64,000 nucleotides of DNA from Ochotona curzoniae (taxonomy: Eukaryota; Chordata; Mammalia; Lagomorpha; Ochotonidae), in the NCBI RefSeq assembly GCF_017591425.1, contig NW_024466512.1, positions 18,479,001 through 18,543,000 of the forward strand. Direction: 5' to 3'. Position 1 is the stretch's first letter; each line of letters begins with the position of its first letter. Position numbers and translations under genes: made by a program. The notes below the pieces were generated by a model that was not told the DNA's origin, made no database searches, and was given only the letters and a program-made list of their open reading frames with translations. This document shows positions 1-11,500 of this stretch, piece by piece.

Positions 1-651
1 CCTTCTTAATGCGATGCCTGCTAGCCCGGGAATGCCAGTCATAGAGATGTATCATTCAAAGTGTACTTTCTGGAAGGTTCTTCGCCTGCCCAGCTGTGTT
101 ATCTGAATATTACATCAAGACAATTTATATTCCTTAATCATATAAAAACACCGCATCTCTGTCCCTTAGCTGCCTGGAAGTCATGTCCTACAGGAATGGG
201 CTAGAACCAAGAGGGTTACTTACTCTTATTGAGAGATGAAAGAAAAGAGTAAGTATCTGACATGAGAGAGGAACTCAACTTGACCCATCTGGATCCAAAG
301 ATAAAGGGAGAATAAATGGTGTAACTACAAAAAGATGGTTTTTTACCTCAACAAAAAGAAGAAGGAAGCAAAGTAAAAATACAAAGAACCTATGATTTGT
401 GAACAGTTGCCCTTTTACATTTGGAGCAAAGTTGACCAGGGATGTTTCCAGTTTGTTGAGGCCACTCAGGTGAGTGAACTTCATGGAGATCTGCATCCAT
501 GTTGACCACTGACCATCAGACTCAACATCATATCTCCATAACCCCTGAGCATACTCTCATACCCAAAGCTACTGAAAAGCTCATCAATGACTAAATGGTA
601 ATAAGCTGGCCTAACCCCAGCTACAGATGTAGAGATCCCGGAGGGTTGGTT
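1..651. other. unclassified sequence
   Basis: AT-rich single-copy-looking DNA. I recognise no exon, repeat family or RNA gene here. Short open frames are present but have no recognisable domain. Confidence 0.5.
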
Positions 652-900
652 TATTAAGGATCTTTCATCCGTTGATTTACTCCCCAAGTGTCCACAATGG
701 CCAGAGCTGCGCCAGTCTGAAGCCAGGAGCCTGGAGCCTCTTCCAAGTCTCCCAAATGTCTGCAGGGTCCCAAGGCTTTGGGTCATCCTTGACTGCTTTT
801 CCAGGCCACAAGCAGGGAGCTGGATGGGAAGCGGGGCCGCTAGCATACAAACTGGTGCCCATATGAGATCCTGGAGCATGCAAGATGAGGACTCCAGCCA
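652..900 (-). mobile_element. CSINE copy, truncated at both ends
   Basis: Antisense lagomorph C-repeat SINE. Reading along the + strand it shows the family landmarks in reverse order: 'gatttactccccaagtg', 'gaagccaggagcctgg', 'gcagggtcccaaggctttgg', 'ccacaagcagggagctgg' and 'ggtgcccatatgagatcc'. The A/T-rich tail expected on the left and the last bases of the tRNA-like head on the right are missing. Two overlapping open frames here are only SINE sequence. Confidence 0.88.
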
Positions 901-1479
901 CAAACATTTCTTTTGAAAATCCATGCATGTGAGGAGTCTTCAAAACAGTTATAGAAAATCATTATTATGAAAAACTGCAACAATTTCAAAATTTTGCACT
1001 AAAATCTACTTATCTTTGAATTTCTTTTTACCGACAGATGCTTTTAGCCCTCATGATAGTGGTAGTTCTGCATTTGTCTGTCTTGCATTATGGCCACTAT
1101 TGTGGCAGATGGCTGCAGGCTCCATGCACACCTTGTGTAAAATGGCTGCAAGGGCAATAGGTGTGTCTCCCCTTTGTCTCAGGTCACTTGCCAGACTCTT
1201 TGTAAGTCTCACCACACTTGCTAGCTAGCAATAACCTGAAAGGCTGTTTGGTTGCTCCCACTTTTCAGGTGAAGAACGTTCATGTCAGAAAAAGATCACC
1301 GCTTGAGGTTCTACAGGTGGTATAGTTTAGAACCAGCACTCTAATCTGCCTCTCTAATGCACAGGCGACATCTCCACTTTGAACACAATATCAGAGACCT
1401 CAAGACTGCAGGGAAACATTCTTACAACAGGAAAACATCAACCCTTTTCAGGTGAGGGATTTACCTCACTCACAACAGC
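901..1479. other. unclassified sequence
   Basis: No repeat family or exon recognised. The stretch 1080-1200 is somewhat richer in G and C than its surroundings and carries a short open frame on the + strand without a known motif. Confidence 0.4.
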
Positions 1480-1735
1480 ACCCTGTACAAGTTCACTCCA
1501 AGGCTGATAATGCGGAGCCGGCCTTGTTTGCCTGTGTGCAATCAGCCGGACACAGTTTTCTATTCCTTCGTTATCCACGAGCGCTCCTCTTTCTTTCATT
1601 CCTCAGCTTGTCAAGGTTTCTCTTTCTCTAATGGGAAATAAAGCAGGGCACTATCACCCTGCATCTGTCCATCAAGCTGAACAACTTGGTTAGAGGTGTC
1701 GGAGGACAATAACCGACTTGGCTATCCCCACAGCC
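1480..1735 (+). other. possible solo LTR fragment
   Basis: The segment holds a polyadenylation-type signal in the context 'gggaaataaagcaggg' near 1632-1648, preceded by a pyrimidine-rich tract and followed by about 85 bases ending in 'tatccccaca'. AATAAAGC with a short downstream R/U5-like stretch ending in CA is the layout of some class II retroviral LTRs. No partner LTR, primer-binding site or internal retroviral sequence is visible, and the left boundary is unknown. This is a weak inference. Confidence 0.22.
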
Positions 1736-2215
1736 TTATGATCTGCCTATTGTTTGAGAGCACATGTATCATTGTCACATGCAAATGCTCTTCCTTTCTT
1801 AAATACCTCTGAATACATACATATGTCAATGCATAAATGAACAAAGTAGATAATCACACTCTCAGAAGAGTTCCTGCCTTTTCATTACATGCAATGGAAG
1901 AGAGCCAAAGCAAACTGAACCTAAATGTCTTCCAGAAAAACTTCAACCTGGTTTCCTTGCTGCCAGGACAGAATAGGGGAGCTGACGCGACACACCTGGA
2001 ACTTGTGTCCATCCGATCAGTAGAGAATGGGAAAGCCGAAGTGGACATGACTACGTGTCAGTCGCCTGAGTCTCTTGCAATATTTTCGCCACCTTCATCT
2101 TTCAACCCAAAAGTTCTGGACCAAGACATCTTAAGTCTCACAAGTGATTTGAAACAAAAAAAAAAGGAAGGTTGGTTCAAATGTACCAAAACTGTGCATC
2201 ACAAACATCTTGAAG
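1736..2215. other. unclassified sequence
   Basis: A 133-codon + strand frame (1837-2238) runs through here and ends just inside the neighbouring SINE. It has no domain, signal peptide or family resemblance I can name, so I treat it as a chance frame. Confidence 0.4.
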
Positions 2216-2224
2216 AATTCATTT

Positions 2225-2548
2225 TGGGGCTGGTATGATGGCTCAGTTGAATAATCCTCCTCTTGTAAGGGCTGGCATCTAATATGAGCACCAGTTCATA
2301 TCTCAGTTGGTCCATTTCTTATCCAGCTTCCTGCTCATGGTCTGAGAAAGTGGTGCAGGGAGGCCCTAAGACCTAAGGACCTTACACCCAAGTTGGAGAC
2401 CCAGAACCAATCCTGGCTCCTGGCTTCAGATTGGCTCAGCTCTGGTTGGTTTGGCCATTTGGGGGATGAATCAGTGGGTGGAAGATGTCTGTCTCTAATT
2501 CTCTCTGTAAATCTGTCTTTCCAATAAAAATAAATCAGTCTTTAAAAA
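2225..2548 (+). mobile_element. CSINE copy with target-site duplication
   Basis: Sense C-repeat SINE: head 'ggggctggtatgatggctca', middle 'tatccagcttcctgctcatgg', then 'tggctcctggcttcagattg' and tail 'tctttccaataaaaataaat'. It is flanked by the direct repeat aattcattt at 2216-2224 and 2549-2557, which marks insertion by L1-type target-primed reverse transcription. Confidence 0.92.
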
Positions 2549-2557
2549 AATTCATTT

Positions 2558-2966
2558 CACATGATTTTTACATCACACTCATTTGCTCTCAGCATGACCC
2601 TTAACTTTCTATAAAGCATTAAGCTGAATCCCCAGACTAAATATGATTACTACAAATTAAATATATCTTCAAGGTTATTTCTTGAGTCTGGTATGTCCAC
2701 CTGTTTACATCCCAGTGATGTGTCTTCGCTAGGAACATAGGACAAAACAGGTCACATACTCGCATTACTATCTGCAATTATACAGGAAACATTTAGGAGG
2801 ACTACATGTGGTAAGGACCCATGTCCCTGCCTCTGTCTTCTCCTTTTGGTCCACAGTGGAGAAAGGGTGTGATATTGCCAGTGAATATGAAAGAGTAAAG
2901 AGTAGCTTCAGGACAGTGAAGTGCATTTGAGAAAGGAATGCTAGAAAGCATGAAGCATGATCTCAT
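2558..2966. other. unclassified sequence
   Basis: Interval between two SINEs. No repeat or gene recognised. Confidence 0.45.
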
Positions 2967-2982
2967 AAGAAATTGGAGAATA

Positions 2983-3304
2983 GGGCCCAGTGCATTAGCC
3001 TAGCAGCTGAAGTCCTCACCTTGAATGCTCCAGGATCCCATATGGGCACCGGTTCTAATCCTGGCAGCCCCAATTCCCATCCAGCTACCTGCTTGTGGCC
3101 TGGGAAAATAGTCAAGGATGTCCCAAAGCCTTGAGACCCTGCATTTGTTTGGGAGACCCAGAAGAGTCTCTAGGCTACTGGCATCGTATCAGCACAGCTC
3201 CAGCCATTGCGGGCACTTGGGGAGTGAATCCATGGATCGAAGATCATCCTCTCTCTTTCTCCTCTTAGTATATCTGCCTTTCCAATAAAAACAAAATAGA
3301 TAAA
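2983..3304 (+). mobile_element. CSINE copy, well-preserved head, target-site duplication
   Basis: Sense C-repeat SINE of the younger, pika-like kind: 'gggcccagtgcattagccta' head, 'caggatcccatatgggcacc', 'ccagccattgcgggcacttg' and tail 'tctgcctttccaataaaaac'. Direct repeats of 16 bases flank it: aagaaattggagaata (2967-2982) and aagaagttggagaata (3305-3320), 15 of 16 matching. The near-perfect duplication suggests a relatively recent insertion. Confidence 0.93.
2996..3061 (+). promoter_or_regulatory. internal RNA polymerase III promoter (A and B boxes) of the SINE
   Basis: A box at 2996-3006 reads tagcctagcag, fitting TRGYNNANNNG. B box at 3051-3061 reads ggttctaatcc, close to GGTTCRANNCC. The spacing of about 44 bases is usual for tRNA-derived SINEs. 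It is the clearest box pair among the copies here. Whether it is active cannot be told. Confidence 0.6.
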
Positions 3305-3320
3305 AAGAAGTTGGAGAATA

Positions 3321-4943
3321 AATACTCCAATGTAGACAAGTAAACAGGATACAAGAGAAGTAAACATGACTGCCAGCTGTACCCAGCAACCCCAGCTGCA
3401 TGCTAACAATCCTTATTCCCACAGTAGGTCCTCCTGTATGAACTACACAAAAACAAATGCCTGCTCCCCTCATCCCCATACAGACTCCTTCCCAAAATGA
3501 TTACAAATGTTCTCAACCATTGCTTTTGGTTTATATGTGGCTGATTTTCCAATTAGGTTGTCCACTCTTGGAGGGGCTGTGACCGTACCTAATCTCCCAG
3601 AAACTCTAGTGTTGCCTAGGTTCAAGCCCCAGGCAGTTAAACTCAGTCTAATGTAATATGATGCTTCCTTACCACGAGGTTAGGGATGACGTGCCAATGG
3701 ATGGACTTTGGTTAAATTGCTCACATTCTTAGAAGTGGATGCCGCTAAGAAAAGAGTTATTTCAGAGTTTACACACTAGGTTTTGTGTCTTCAGTTTATA
3801 ACTAGGACTTTCATCCAATATGCCTTCCCTGCCTTCTTCCCCAACTCCCCTTCATGGGCAGTGACAATCACAGCCTGCTTCCTCTCTCCTCCTAATTGAC
3901 CCATTATCTGCCCCCCCCCCCCCCCCCCCGAGATATGTTGTGAAGACACAAAGCTCATCTTCTACAAGGATTTATGTGAGAGAAGTTGATATTCTACTCA
4001 AATGCGGCAGGAAGTGGTCATATCCTGCCTTTTATTTTGAGCCTCCCTACTGTCTCGCTCCTTCTAAATCGCTGTGTAATCAATCTGAAGCAGCAACATG
4101 CAACAGCATTAAAATTAGGAATGTTTGAAGAGGGAATTAGTCTACTCACTCATTATTCTTGATTAATAGAAAATTATCCTGCTAACATTTACTGTGCTAT
4201 TCATTTGTTATTTGGAAGTGATTAGCCACAAATGGCAGTTAACAACAAGCCAGTTGGTAGCTGCAACCCTAGCTATAATTATCTCCACAGTGCCTCACCT
4301 TCCCAACACACCTTCCTCTCTCAAGACACTTCACACCCTCCCTTAAACACCGCCTCAATTTCTCTCTCAGCCAGAAAGGAATCAGTAGCCCTTCCTACAT
4401 CCACCTCCTTGTTGGAGACATAAAAAGTACCAGGGAGGGAGTTGAGTTTGTTACCAAGAGCTTTCCACGTAGTCCTCGCTCATTTCCTCCAAGAAGTGGT
4501 CTCAGGGCCTCATGTCACAGAGTGACCCACACTCACTGCTTCTCAGACCTCCGGCTCTCTCTTTGGAGAAGCACACAGTTCTGGCTATTTCCTGTTTGTT
4601 CATCGTGGTGCCCTCAGCATGGCTAACACACCCTTGGCATTGCCAGGTTGTCCAGCTTGGTATCTCCCAATAAATGACTGATTGTGCATCTCACACCCTT
4701 TGAGATCCAGCCTCCCCTACGGAAAACTGAAGAATTAATCTATCCTCACATAATCAGAGTGGCTGAGCACCAGCTTGTTCAAGTCTTGCTCATTTTGCAG
4801 AGGTTCGGCTTTGCAGGCCTCAAAGCCCAAGTCATGCCTTCTCCTTATTACATCTCAGAAGCCTTTGAAAAACTCGCAGTGAATGCCTCAGCCTACAGTC
4901 AAAGTTTCTCAAAAGAAAGAAAAATAAAAGTAATTTGCAGAAG
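3321..4943. other. unclassified sequence
   Basis: About 1.6 kb with no gene or interspersed repeat that I recognise, apart from a poly-C run at 3911-3929. The part around 4440-4680 is pyrimidine-rich and contains 'cccaataaatgactg' near 4668. It could be an old LTR or L2 tail, but no family fits well. Confidence 0.45.
3911..3929. repeat. poly-C homopolymer, 19 C
   Basis: An uninterrupted run of 19 cytosines after 'ccattatctg'. Long C runs are much rarer in mammalian DNA than A runs. Its length may be affected by sequencing error. Confidence 0.95.
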
Positions 4944-5225
4944 CCTAAGAAATGGCACCTGGGCCCAAGATCCCATATAGGTACTGGTTTGTGTCCAGGC
5001 TGCTGTACTTCCCATTCAGCTCCCTGCTTGTGGCCTGGGAAAGCATTTGGGAATGGTACAAAGCCTTGGGACCCTTGCATCTACATGGGTACCTGGAAGA
5101 AGCTCCTGGCTTCATTTGCGGCCATTTGGGGAGAGAACCAGCAAACAGCAGATCTTTCTCTCCATATCTCCTGCTCTCTATAGAAGTGACTCTCAATGAA
5201 ACATAGAATAAATATTTAAAAATTA
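4944..5225 (+). mobile_element. CSINE copy, 5' truncated or diverged
   Basis: Sense C-repeat SINE. The match begins near 'gggcccaagatcccatatag', so most of the head before the B-box region is lost. Then come 'agctccctgcttgtggcctg', 'aaagccttgggaccc', 'gcggccatttggggagagaa' and a degenerate A-rich tail. Several overlapping open frames on both strands are SINE sequence. Confidence 0.88.
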
Positions 5226-6379
5226 ATGGGGCGCTATTGCAATTTAAAGAATCAATAGCAAGGTATAAAGAGAAAATATATTGTTGTCATTCAACTGGCA
5301 ATGCGGTTGAATTTTTAGACTATTAGGAGACAAAATAAGTAAAATCAAAATCTGAATGTATATCTCCTTTTACCAGACCATTTTCTGAATTAGTTCATTC
5401 CAAAGAGAAAGTTCAGGACAAGGGTGCCTTCCCAGATGTCATTCCAAAACTTCGATTAAAATGTGTAGAAATCTATTTGAACCAATTGTTGAGATGGAAA
5501 CACATTCCAGTTGAAGAACAAATCATCTCCTGGCCTGGCAGAATCCAAGGACAGGCCAACCAGGACTAGAAGCTGATCTGATAAGGATTTTTATTTTCTT
5601 TCTTCAAGCTGTCTTACATCATGAATCCATGAACTAAATATATACCCCAAATTATGTTGGACTTATAATGGCATCTTTAAGAATCTATACATTTCAATAA
5701 ATGACTTGATATGGCACCTACATTGTTCTGTGTCCAGATAGGTTTTAATTACTTCACCACCTGTCTCACCTAACCGTTATTACCTTTCAGTAACTACAAA
5801 GAGACCCATGTCCCTCAGCAAGCTCAGAATCCAGCCAGAGCAAATGATGCATGTGTGACTAACACAAGGCAGAAACTAACGTGTGTCCAATCCAAGGTGG
5901 CAATGACAATAAGCCTAAATGCATTCCAAAAAGTCTTCTCTGAGAGAGAGAGAGCAGATGTGTTGGGCCTTGTAAAATGGAGGCCTTACCAACGGGCATA
6001 GAGAACGCAGAGTAGATCAACAGCTTGAATAATGTTCTTCCCCATGGGCTTTTCTCACATTGGATCCTCCGCATAAACTATTCCGTATGCCCTGAAATAG
6101 TGCTCTGGTTCAGGCTCCTCAGAAAGTCTGCTTTCTCCCTTACTCCTTTCATTTTTCCTTTACTTAACCTGTAACTGTTACTTCAAGTATAATGTGGCCA
6201 TCTCATTTGCAGAGATGATTGACATATATTAACGAGCTTACATTGGATTGTGATACACCTGGTAACAGAAAATATGACTTACTCATCTTTGTCCAATGCT
6301 AAGCAAACCTGCTATATGAAAAGTCCCCATAATTCATGTATCTTGACTTAAGGTCTGAACTGTAGTGGGTAAGAATGAA
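5226..6379. other. unclassified sequence
   Basis: No repeat family or gene recognised in about 1.15 kb. A short (GA)n run lies near 5940-5954. Confidence 0.45.
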
Positions 6380-6550
6380 ACTGATTAAGTATCCTGACTC
6401 TACAATTTGATACCTGCAAAACTGGTAAAAGTATCTAATCTTTCTTAGTTTCCTTACCAACAAAACAAGAAAAAGCAACCATTTCCAAATAATACTCGGA
6501 AGAGAATAAATATCATCAGTACTGAAGGAAGGCAAAATAATGTAACGCAT
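6380..6550 (+). mobile_element. probable MIR fragment
   Basis: The order 'tcctgactctaca', then 'tctttcttagtttccttacc', then 'gtactgaaggaaggcaaaataatgta' follows the MIR core (single-letter-diverged forms of 'cctcagtttcctcatctgta' and the downstream 'gttgtgaggattaaat' part). Divergence is high, as expected for this ancient family. Confidence 0.45.
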
Positions 6551-7118
6551 TCAGAATGTACAGGAGAGTTGTGCATTATTAGTCTTTAATGAATACACCC
6601 TAATACTTTCACTATTAGTGAAACTGACAACATCCTTCTTCCCTACGTGGTTTTCCATGGAATATGTACCAGTGTGCTGGCGAGCTTATGTGTTAGGGCA
6701 AAAGGCTATCCCTGAATGTCTCTCTGACACCAGATTTTCAAGTAAAACTCCTATTCTTGTCCCTTAAAGCCTCTTATGACATTGTCTCTAATCAATTTCA
6801 TAACCTTAGCATCTTATAGTCATTGTCCCATGATAAATCAATGAATCAGCCCAAACCAGCCTCCGGATCGCTCCACCTAATTTCTCTGCTAAGGAATTAG
6901 CTTTGCACAGTAGGTACTAAAGGTTAAAGTATATGTTTCCCAAGCAGGTATAATCATAGCATCAATTTCACCTTTCTAAATTAATAAGCAAAATCTCTCT
7001 TAGCCTGAGACACAACACAGATTATATTTTTCTGCTTATTGCTGGATAAATGCTTGCAGCAGTGGCTAGCAGAAGATGCAAGTAGCCCCAATCAGGCCAT
7101 GAGCTTCCATCTCTAAGT
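6551..7118. other. unclassified sequence
   Basis: No gene or repeat recognised. Confidence 0.45.
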
Positions 7119-7311
7119 TAATGGTTCTCAGCCTGGAATGATGTTTTTCGTATCGGGGGTCATTTGGCAATGTCTGAAGACAAATGTGGTTGTCATAGCT
7201 GCTGAATGCTGTAGGCATCTAATGGACAGGGGGTGGCTACCAAACGGCTACTTGTGCAGAACAAACAGTATGCTATCCAAAATATCAGCAGAAACTGTGC
7301 TAGAGCCAAGC
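7119..7311 (+). mobile_element. MER5A-like hAT (Charlie) DNA transposon remnant
   Basis: The stretch opens with 'taatggttctcagcctgg', close to the terminal repeat of MER5A, and continues with 'tcatttggcaatgtctgaag', 'ggttgtcatagctg' and 'ggcatctaatggacagggg'. These match the MER5A consensus order as I know it. The right terminal repeat is worn away. MER5 elements are non-autonomous and long extinct, shared by placental mammals. Confidence 0.82.
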
Positions 7312-8809
7312 TACTGATGCACAATGGTTTAAAGAAATGACATGCATTTGAAACACCTGTGTGCCAGCTCAGCTTGGGGTAATACAACACATGGGATGAA
7401 GAGACTTACAAAAAGTGAAAAGAAAGGATGACAGAGAAAAGCCAAGAGGTCCCTGATGACAAAGAGGTCTGATTTTTGCAATGATTCTATTTGTGTGTTT
7501 TAAGCTTTTCACATCCCAGCAACCTAATTTACTACCTTTCTCTGGCATCAGATCTGCTGTGCAGTCACTTGACTGTTGGTTTCAAGGATAATGATACCCA
7601 GCAAGAACACCGAGCCTTAAGAGCAGCTTTGTGGATTCTGTGGTCTGACCCATTGCCCTTTAATAAGACTACGTTCCCTTTGTGACTGTCACTTGGCGAG
7701 GACTGGGGTACTGGGAGCAAAAGCCTAGTTTGATTCATTTTACCCTCCAGTTTTCTTTAAAATTGCACACGTCACAGTGGAGGGCCCCAGGTGAGAAGAA
7801 AGAAAACAGGGATTGAATTGGATACAATAATAAAGCAACTGAAGTCACAACTCCGTTCTTCCCCAGCTGCCTTCCTACGGTAGTTTTCACTTAGTTATCT
7901 CTCTACAAAGCAGAAACATCTGATGTTCCCTAAACCAGTTCAGCTCAACATGCATGCCACACTGTAGCAATTATTGGTCTTAATTCCAGAGAGTCTATAT
8001 CTTTATACAGAATTATTTCAGCCACCTATTCCCAAAGTCAGCGAGTAAGCACGTCACGAGAACAAATTGCTTGTGTTCGTGTTCACGGATGCTTCAAAAG
8101 AATTTGCTAAAAATAAGACAGAATAGTTTTTTTGTCAGTTAACATATCACCCAACATCCTAAATGTATAGTATTTAAGATTTTTTCCAGTTTGAAAACTT
8201 GTCCAACCCAAACGAGTCATTACTTTTCAGAAAAAAAAAAAACTGTCTCTGGAATTTTGTTCTCCACGGAGAAGTAACTGTGTACATTTCCATAAATTCT
8301 GCTCTCCCTTAAAACATATTTTTTCATGGTGATGATGTTCTGCAATACAACTTGATGAGAACATGTGTAGAGATTCAACCCACAGAAAAATGTGCAGCTG
8401 TTTAAGCGCATTCTCTTGTACATGATGTTGTTTTTGTTGCTGTTTGTGCTTTACCGGGAGTAATCACTGTAGAAAGGAGCGTAAGATGGATGAACTCTGA
8501 ACATTACTGAAAAGTCTCATTTCCCACTGTTATTACATGTGATTTCGTTTGTTTCTCTCTTTGGATTCACAGGACCAAAGCCTGTGCTGCTGAATGTTGT
8601 TCAGACACACACAGACTCTGAAACATACCAATCAAAGAGAGGGCTACGGAATTGCTGAACACACAGAGGTACATTCTCTTTGCCAATTATACAGTTTCTG
8701 ATCCAAAACCATACAGAAGGCACCTTAGTTAAGCATTTCTTTTTCATGCACTCGAAGTAGAAAAGACCAGCACACATTAAATAGGATCAATATTTAGGAT
8801 GAGCCTGCT
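7312..8809. other. unclassified sequence
   Basis: About 1.5 kb without a recognised repeat or exon. Short frames at 7491-7685 (+) and 8220-8423 (-) have no recognisable features. Confidence 0.45.
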
Positions 8810-9385
8810 GAAACTTTTTCTGTGTCATTCCTTTGCTGAAAATGATCCCATGGTTCTTTAATACTTTCAGGTTGACACATGCGAGCACAAATCATGCCTG
8901 CAAAACTGGAAATAATTTAGCTTGCTATCCTTCTGACCCCCACACCTAGTAACTCCACATCCACACATACTCTACTCTAGCCCTAGAGGCAAGATCTTAC
9001 ACATGAACCAGTGAACTAACTCTCCCCTTTGCCTGGCAAGCCCCGTTTCATCTCTGGAAACTCATTTTCTCATTGCACTCACTCAGATATCATCATAGCA
9101 TTCCTCTCACTTCACTGTAATATCATCTTTTCCACGGGGCCTTAACCAGCCCCCTAAAACAGGCACTCTATGTGTGAGTGCTACTTCCTGCCATGTTTTC
9201 TTTTTCTCTTACGGATTCATTCAACATACTGCATTATTTAATTTCATCTTACAGTTTTAGATTTCCCATGCCTGTGTGTAAGTATTATAACAACAGTGAC
9301 AGAGGTCTATGCGTTCTTTTTTTTTTTTCACGACTGTGTCCATGGTGTCTGGAATAGTTGCTAGATCATATTAGCTGCTCCATCA
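8810..9385 (+). mobile_element. L2 LINE fragment, 3' part
   Basis: Landmarks of the L2 3' region appear in order: 'gatcccatggttctttaata', 'cccctttgcctggcaag', 'ttttctcattgcactcactcag', then 'gtctatgcgttc', 'actgtgtccatggtgtctgg' and 'agttgctagatcatattagc' (the 'atccccagtgcctggcacatagtaggtgctca' region). No reading frame survives. A (T)11 run near 9318 interrupts it. Confidence 0.62.
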
Positions 9386-9807
9386 GGAAAAATAGGAACA
9401 CAAGAATCAAGCTGCAAACATGATTAATAGAACTAAAATCAAGTCAGCTTCTAGAAAGCTATTTGGAATTTTGAATATTTATTGACTCATGATGATTTTT
9501 CAGGATTTCTCAATTTCTGGGTAATTTTCTCTCCTTCCATTTAGTTTATAGAATTGGAGCAAATAAAGCCTGCGTAAGCAGAAATCAAGATGACTCTGTG
9601 AACTCTGTGTTTAAATGAAAACCTGTAGTATTTGTCATGGCAAACAATCAGAACTCATAGTCACATTCCATTGGGTTACAGTATGAAAGCGGTGGTGATT
9701 TTTATTCAAAATAAAAATACGATACTTACGATACTGCTTGCAAGATACTTACGATAGTGCTTGCAACATTTTATCTCTATGCTCCATTTTGCTTTGGTTT
9801 TCAAAAG
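9386..9807. other. unclassified sequence with a short tandem duplication
   Basis: No gene or family recognised. It contains the 23-base duplication at 9721-9766. Confidence 0.45.
9721..9766. repeat. two-copy 23-bp tandem duplication
   Basis: Units 9721-9743 and 9744-9766 both begin 'gatacttacgata' and end 'tgcttgcaa'. They differ at one base (c/g). Confidence 0.95.
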
Positions 9808-9817
9808 TTCATACATA

Positions 9818-10148
9818 GGTCCAGTGCAGCAGCCTAGTGGTTAAAGTCCTAGCTTTGTGCTCCAGGATCCCAAATGGGCGCCAGTTTGTGTCCGAGCAAC
9901 CCTTCTTCCCATTCATCTCCCTGCTTACAGCCTGGGAGAGCAGCTAAGGACAGCCCAAAGTCTTGGGACCCTACACCTGTGTCAAAGACCCAGAAGAAGA
10001 TCCTGGCTCCCAGCTTTGGACTCAGTTCCAGTCCATGGAGGCCACATGGGGAGTGAACCAGCAGACGGAAGATCTTTCTCTCTGTCTCTCCTCCTCTCTG
10101 TATATCTGACTTTCCAATAAATAAATACAATTTAAAAAAAAAATTTTT
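9818..10148 (+). mobile_element. CSINE copy, full length, target-site duplication
   Basis: Sense young-type C-repeat SINE: head 'ggtccagtgcagcagcctag', 'caggatcccaaatgggcgcc', 'tcttgggaccctacacc', 'gagtgaaccagcagacggaa' and tail 'ctgactttccaataaataaa' with a poly-A. Direct repeat ttcatacata at 9808-9817 and 10149-10158. Three open frames overlapping it are SINE sequence. Confidence 0.94.
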
Positions 10149-10158
10149 TTCATACATA

Positions 10159-10467
10159 AATCCTATAATAGTTATGGCAGCAGCTACATATGTTTAAATA
10201 AATATGTATTTCAGAAACTATGAGAATATGTATCCACAGTTTTACAAAAGTTAGTACATCAATGTGTTGTGAACCTAGGAACAAAATGCGAGCCACAGAG
10301 GCCCAAGTCAGCGGGAGCCGTGCTATTAAGATGCTCTGTAACTGTTACTCAAGCAACATGACCATTCAATAAACCTCTTCTGTTACCAGGGAAATATCAG
10401 TCAGACACAAGGAATACAAATCATGACCAACACAACATAGACTGCATGTTAAGAAGTGTAAACTTTG
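10159..10467. other. unclassified sequence
   Basis: Short interval between two SINEs. Nothing recognised. Confidence 0.45.
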
Positions 10468-10775
10468 GGCCCAGCGTGGTAGCTCAGTGGCTAAATTCTT
10501 ACATTGCACACACCGGGATCCCATATGGGTGCTGGTTTGTGTCCCAGCTGTTCCACTTTCACATCCGGTTTTTTGCTTGTGACCTGGGAAAGCAGTCAAG
10601 GACTGCCCAGTGTTGGGACCCTGCACCCACATGGGAGACCAGGAAGACACTCCTGAGTCCGGGCTTTGGATCGGCTCAGCTTTGGCTGTTGTGGCTACTT
10701 TTGGAAGAAAATGTTAAGGTGGAAGATGCTGCCCTCTGTAAATCTGATTGTGCATAAATAATTTTTTTAATTATA
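10468..10775 (+). mobile_element. CSINE copy
   Basis: Sense C-repeat SINE: 'gggcccagcgtggtagctca', 'cgggatcccatatgggtgct', 'gtgacctgggaaagcagtca', 'atgggagaccaggaagacac'. The pyrimidine-rich region before the tail is shortened, ending 'gtaaatctgattgtgcataa'. No clear target-site duplication seen. Confidence 0.9.
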
Positions 10776-11379
10776 ACCTTTAAGGTCATTATTGGTAAGA
10801 AAGATGAATAAATCCATCATTTGCTTCTCCCTGTATATCGGTAACAGTGAATACAGGGACATATTGCACTCCCTCCTCAAGCAACAGCCGAGTCTATTAC
10901 CAGGTTTTCAAGGATTTCAATATGACTGAAAAATGCACAAAGTTTGTATTGTTCAAACCTGATTCAATGCATGTGCTCCATCTGTAAGAAAAACACAAAA
11001 TGTGCAAACAACCTCAGGCAGTAGAAGAGCCAACACAGATACCTGGTTGTTCCTGGCTTTACAAGTCCAGTTTGCCTAGTGGAACCAACTTTAACTTTGG
11101 TTCTCTAACCAGCCTGATTGCTTTGGACACTAGTTAGGCCCACCGCTTTCATCAGCACATGCTGTTTTATACACCTCTTAGAAGAGAGCTGCCATCTTCC
11201 TGGACCACAGATCATCGGGACTATCTGTGGCTCTTTACTTAAGCTCACATATTCCTACGCTGTTCACTGTTGGCTAAATATGATGCTAGTGATACACAAG
11301 CTAGGTATCGTTTTTACCCTCAGTGAGATGGTTAAACATCATTTGATACCCTATCATTAGAACCCTAGATGACAGAAAC
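10776..11379. other. unclassified sequence
   Basis: No gene or repeat recognised. An 80-codon + strand frame (11118-11360) has no domain. Confidence 0.45.
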
Positions 11380-11500
11380 AACTGAATTGCTAATTACTGA
11401 GTAGTAGGCTGTGCATACATCTCACTGAATCATAAAAGTGATGTGAAAACTATAATATTCCTCTGTTCTTCAGATGGAAAAAATGGATTATAGAATTTCC
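11380..11500 (-). mobile_element. possible MIR fragment
   Basis: The antisense MIR core motif is suggested by 'ataatattcctctgttcttcagatggaaaaaatgg', split over 11450-11490 (compare 'attatccccattttacagatgaggaaactg'). It is strongly diverged. Confidence 0.35.

Noticed and set aside
672..866. Open frame with recurring peptide words such as 'CLWPGKAVKDDPKPWDP', seen again at many places on both strands
   Set aside because: The recurring peptides are translations of the CSINE body. They appear wherever a SINE lies and are not a gene family.
1837..2238. 133-codon + strand frame as a coding exon
   Set aside because: No domain or codon signal is visible, it contains a poly-A stretch ('caaaaaaaaaagg') and it ends in a SINE.
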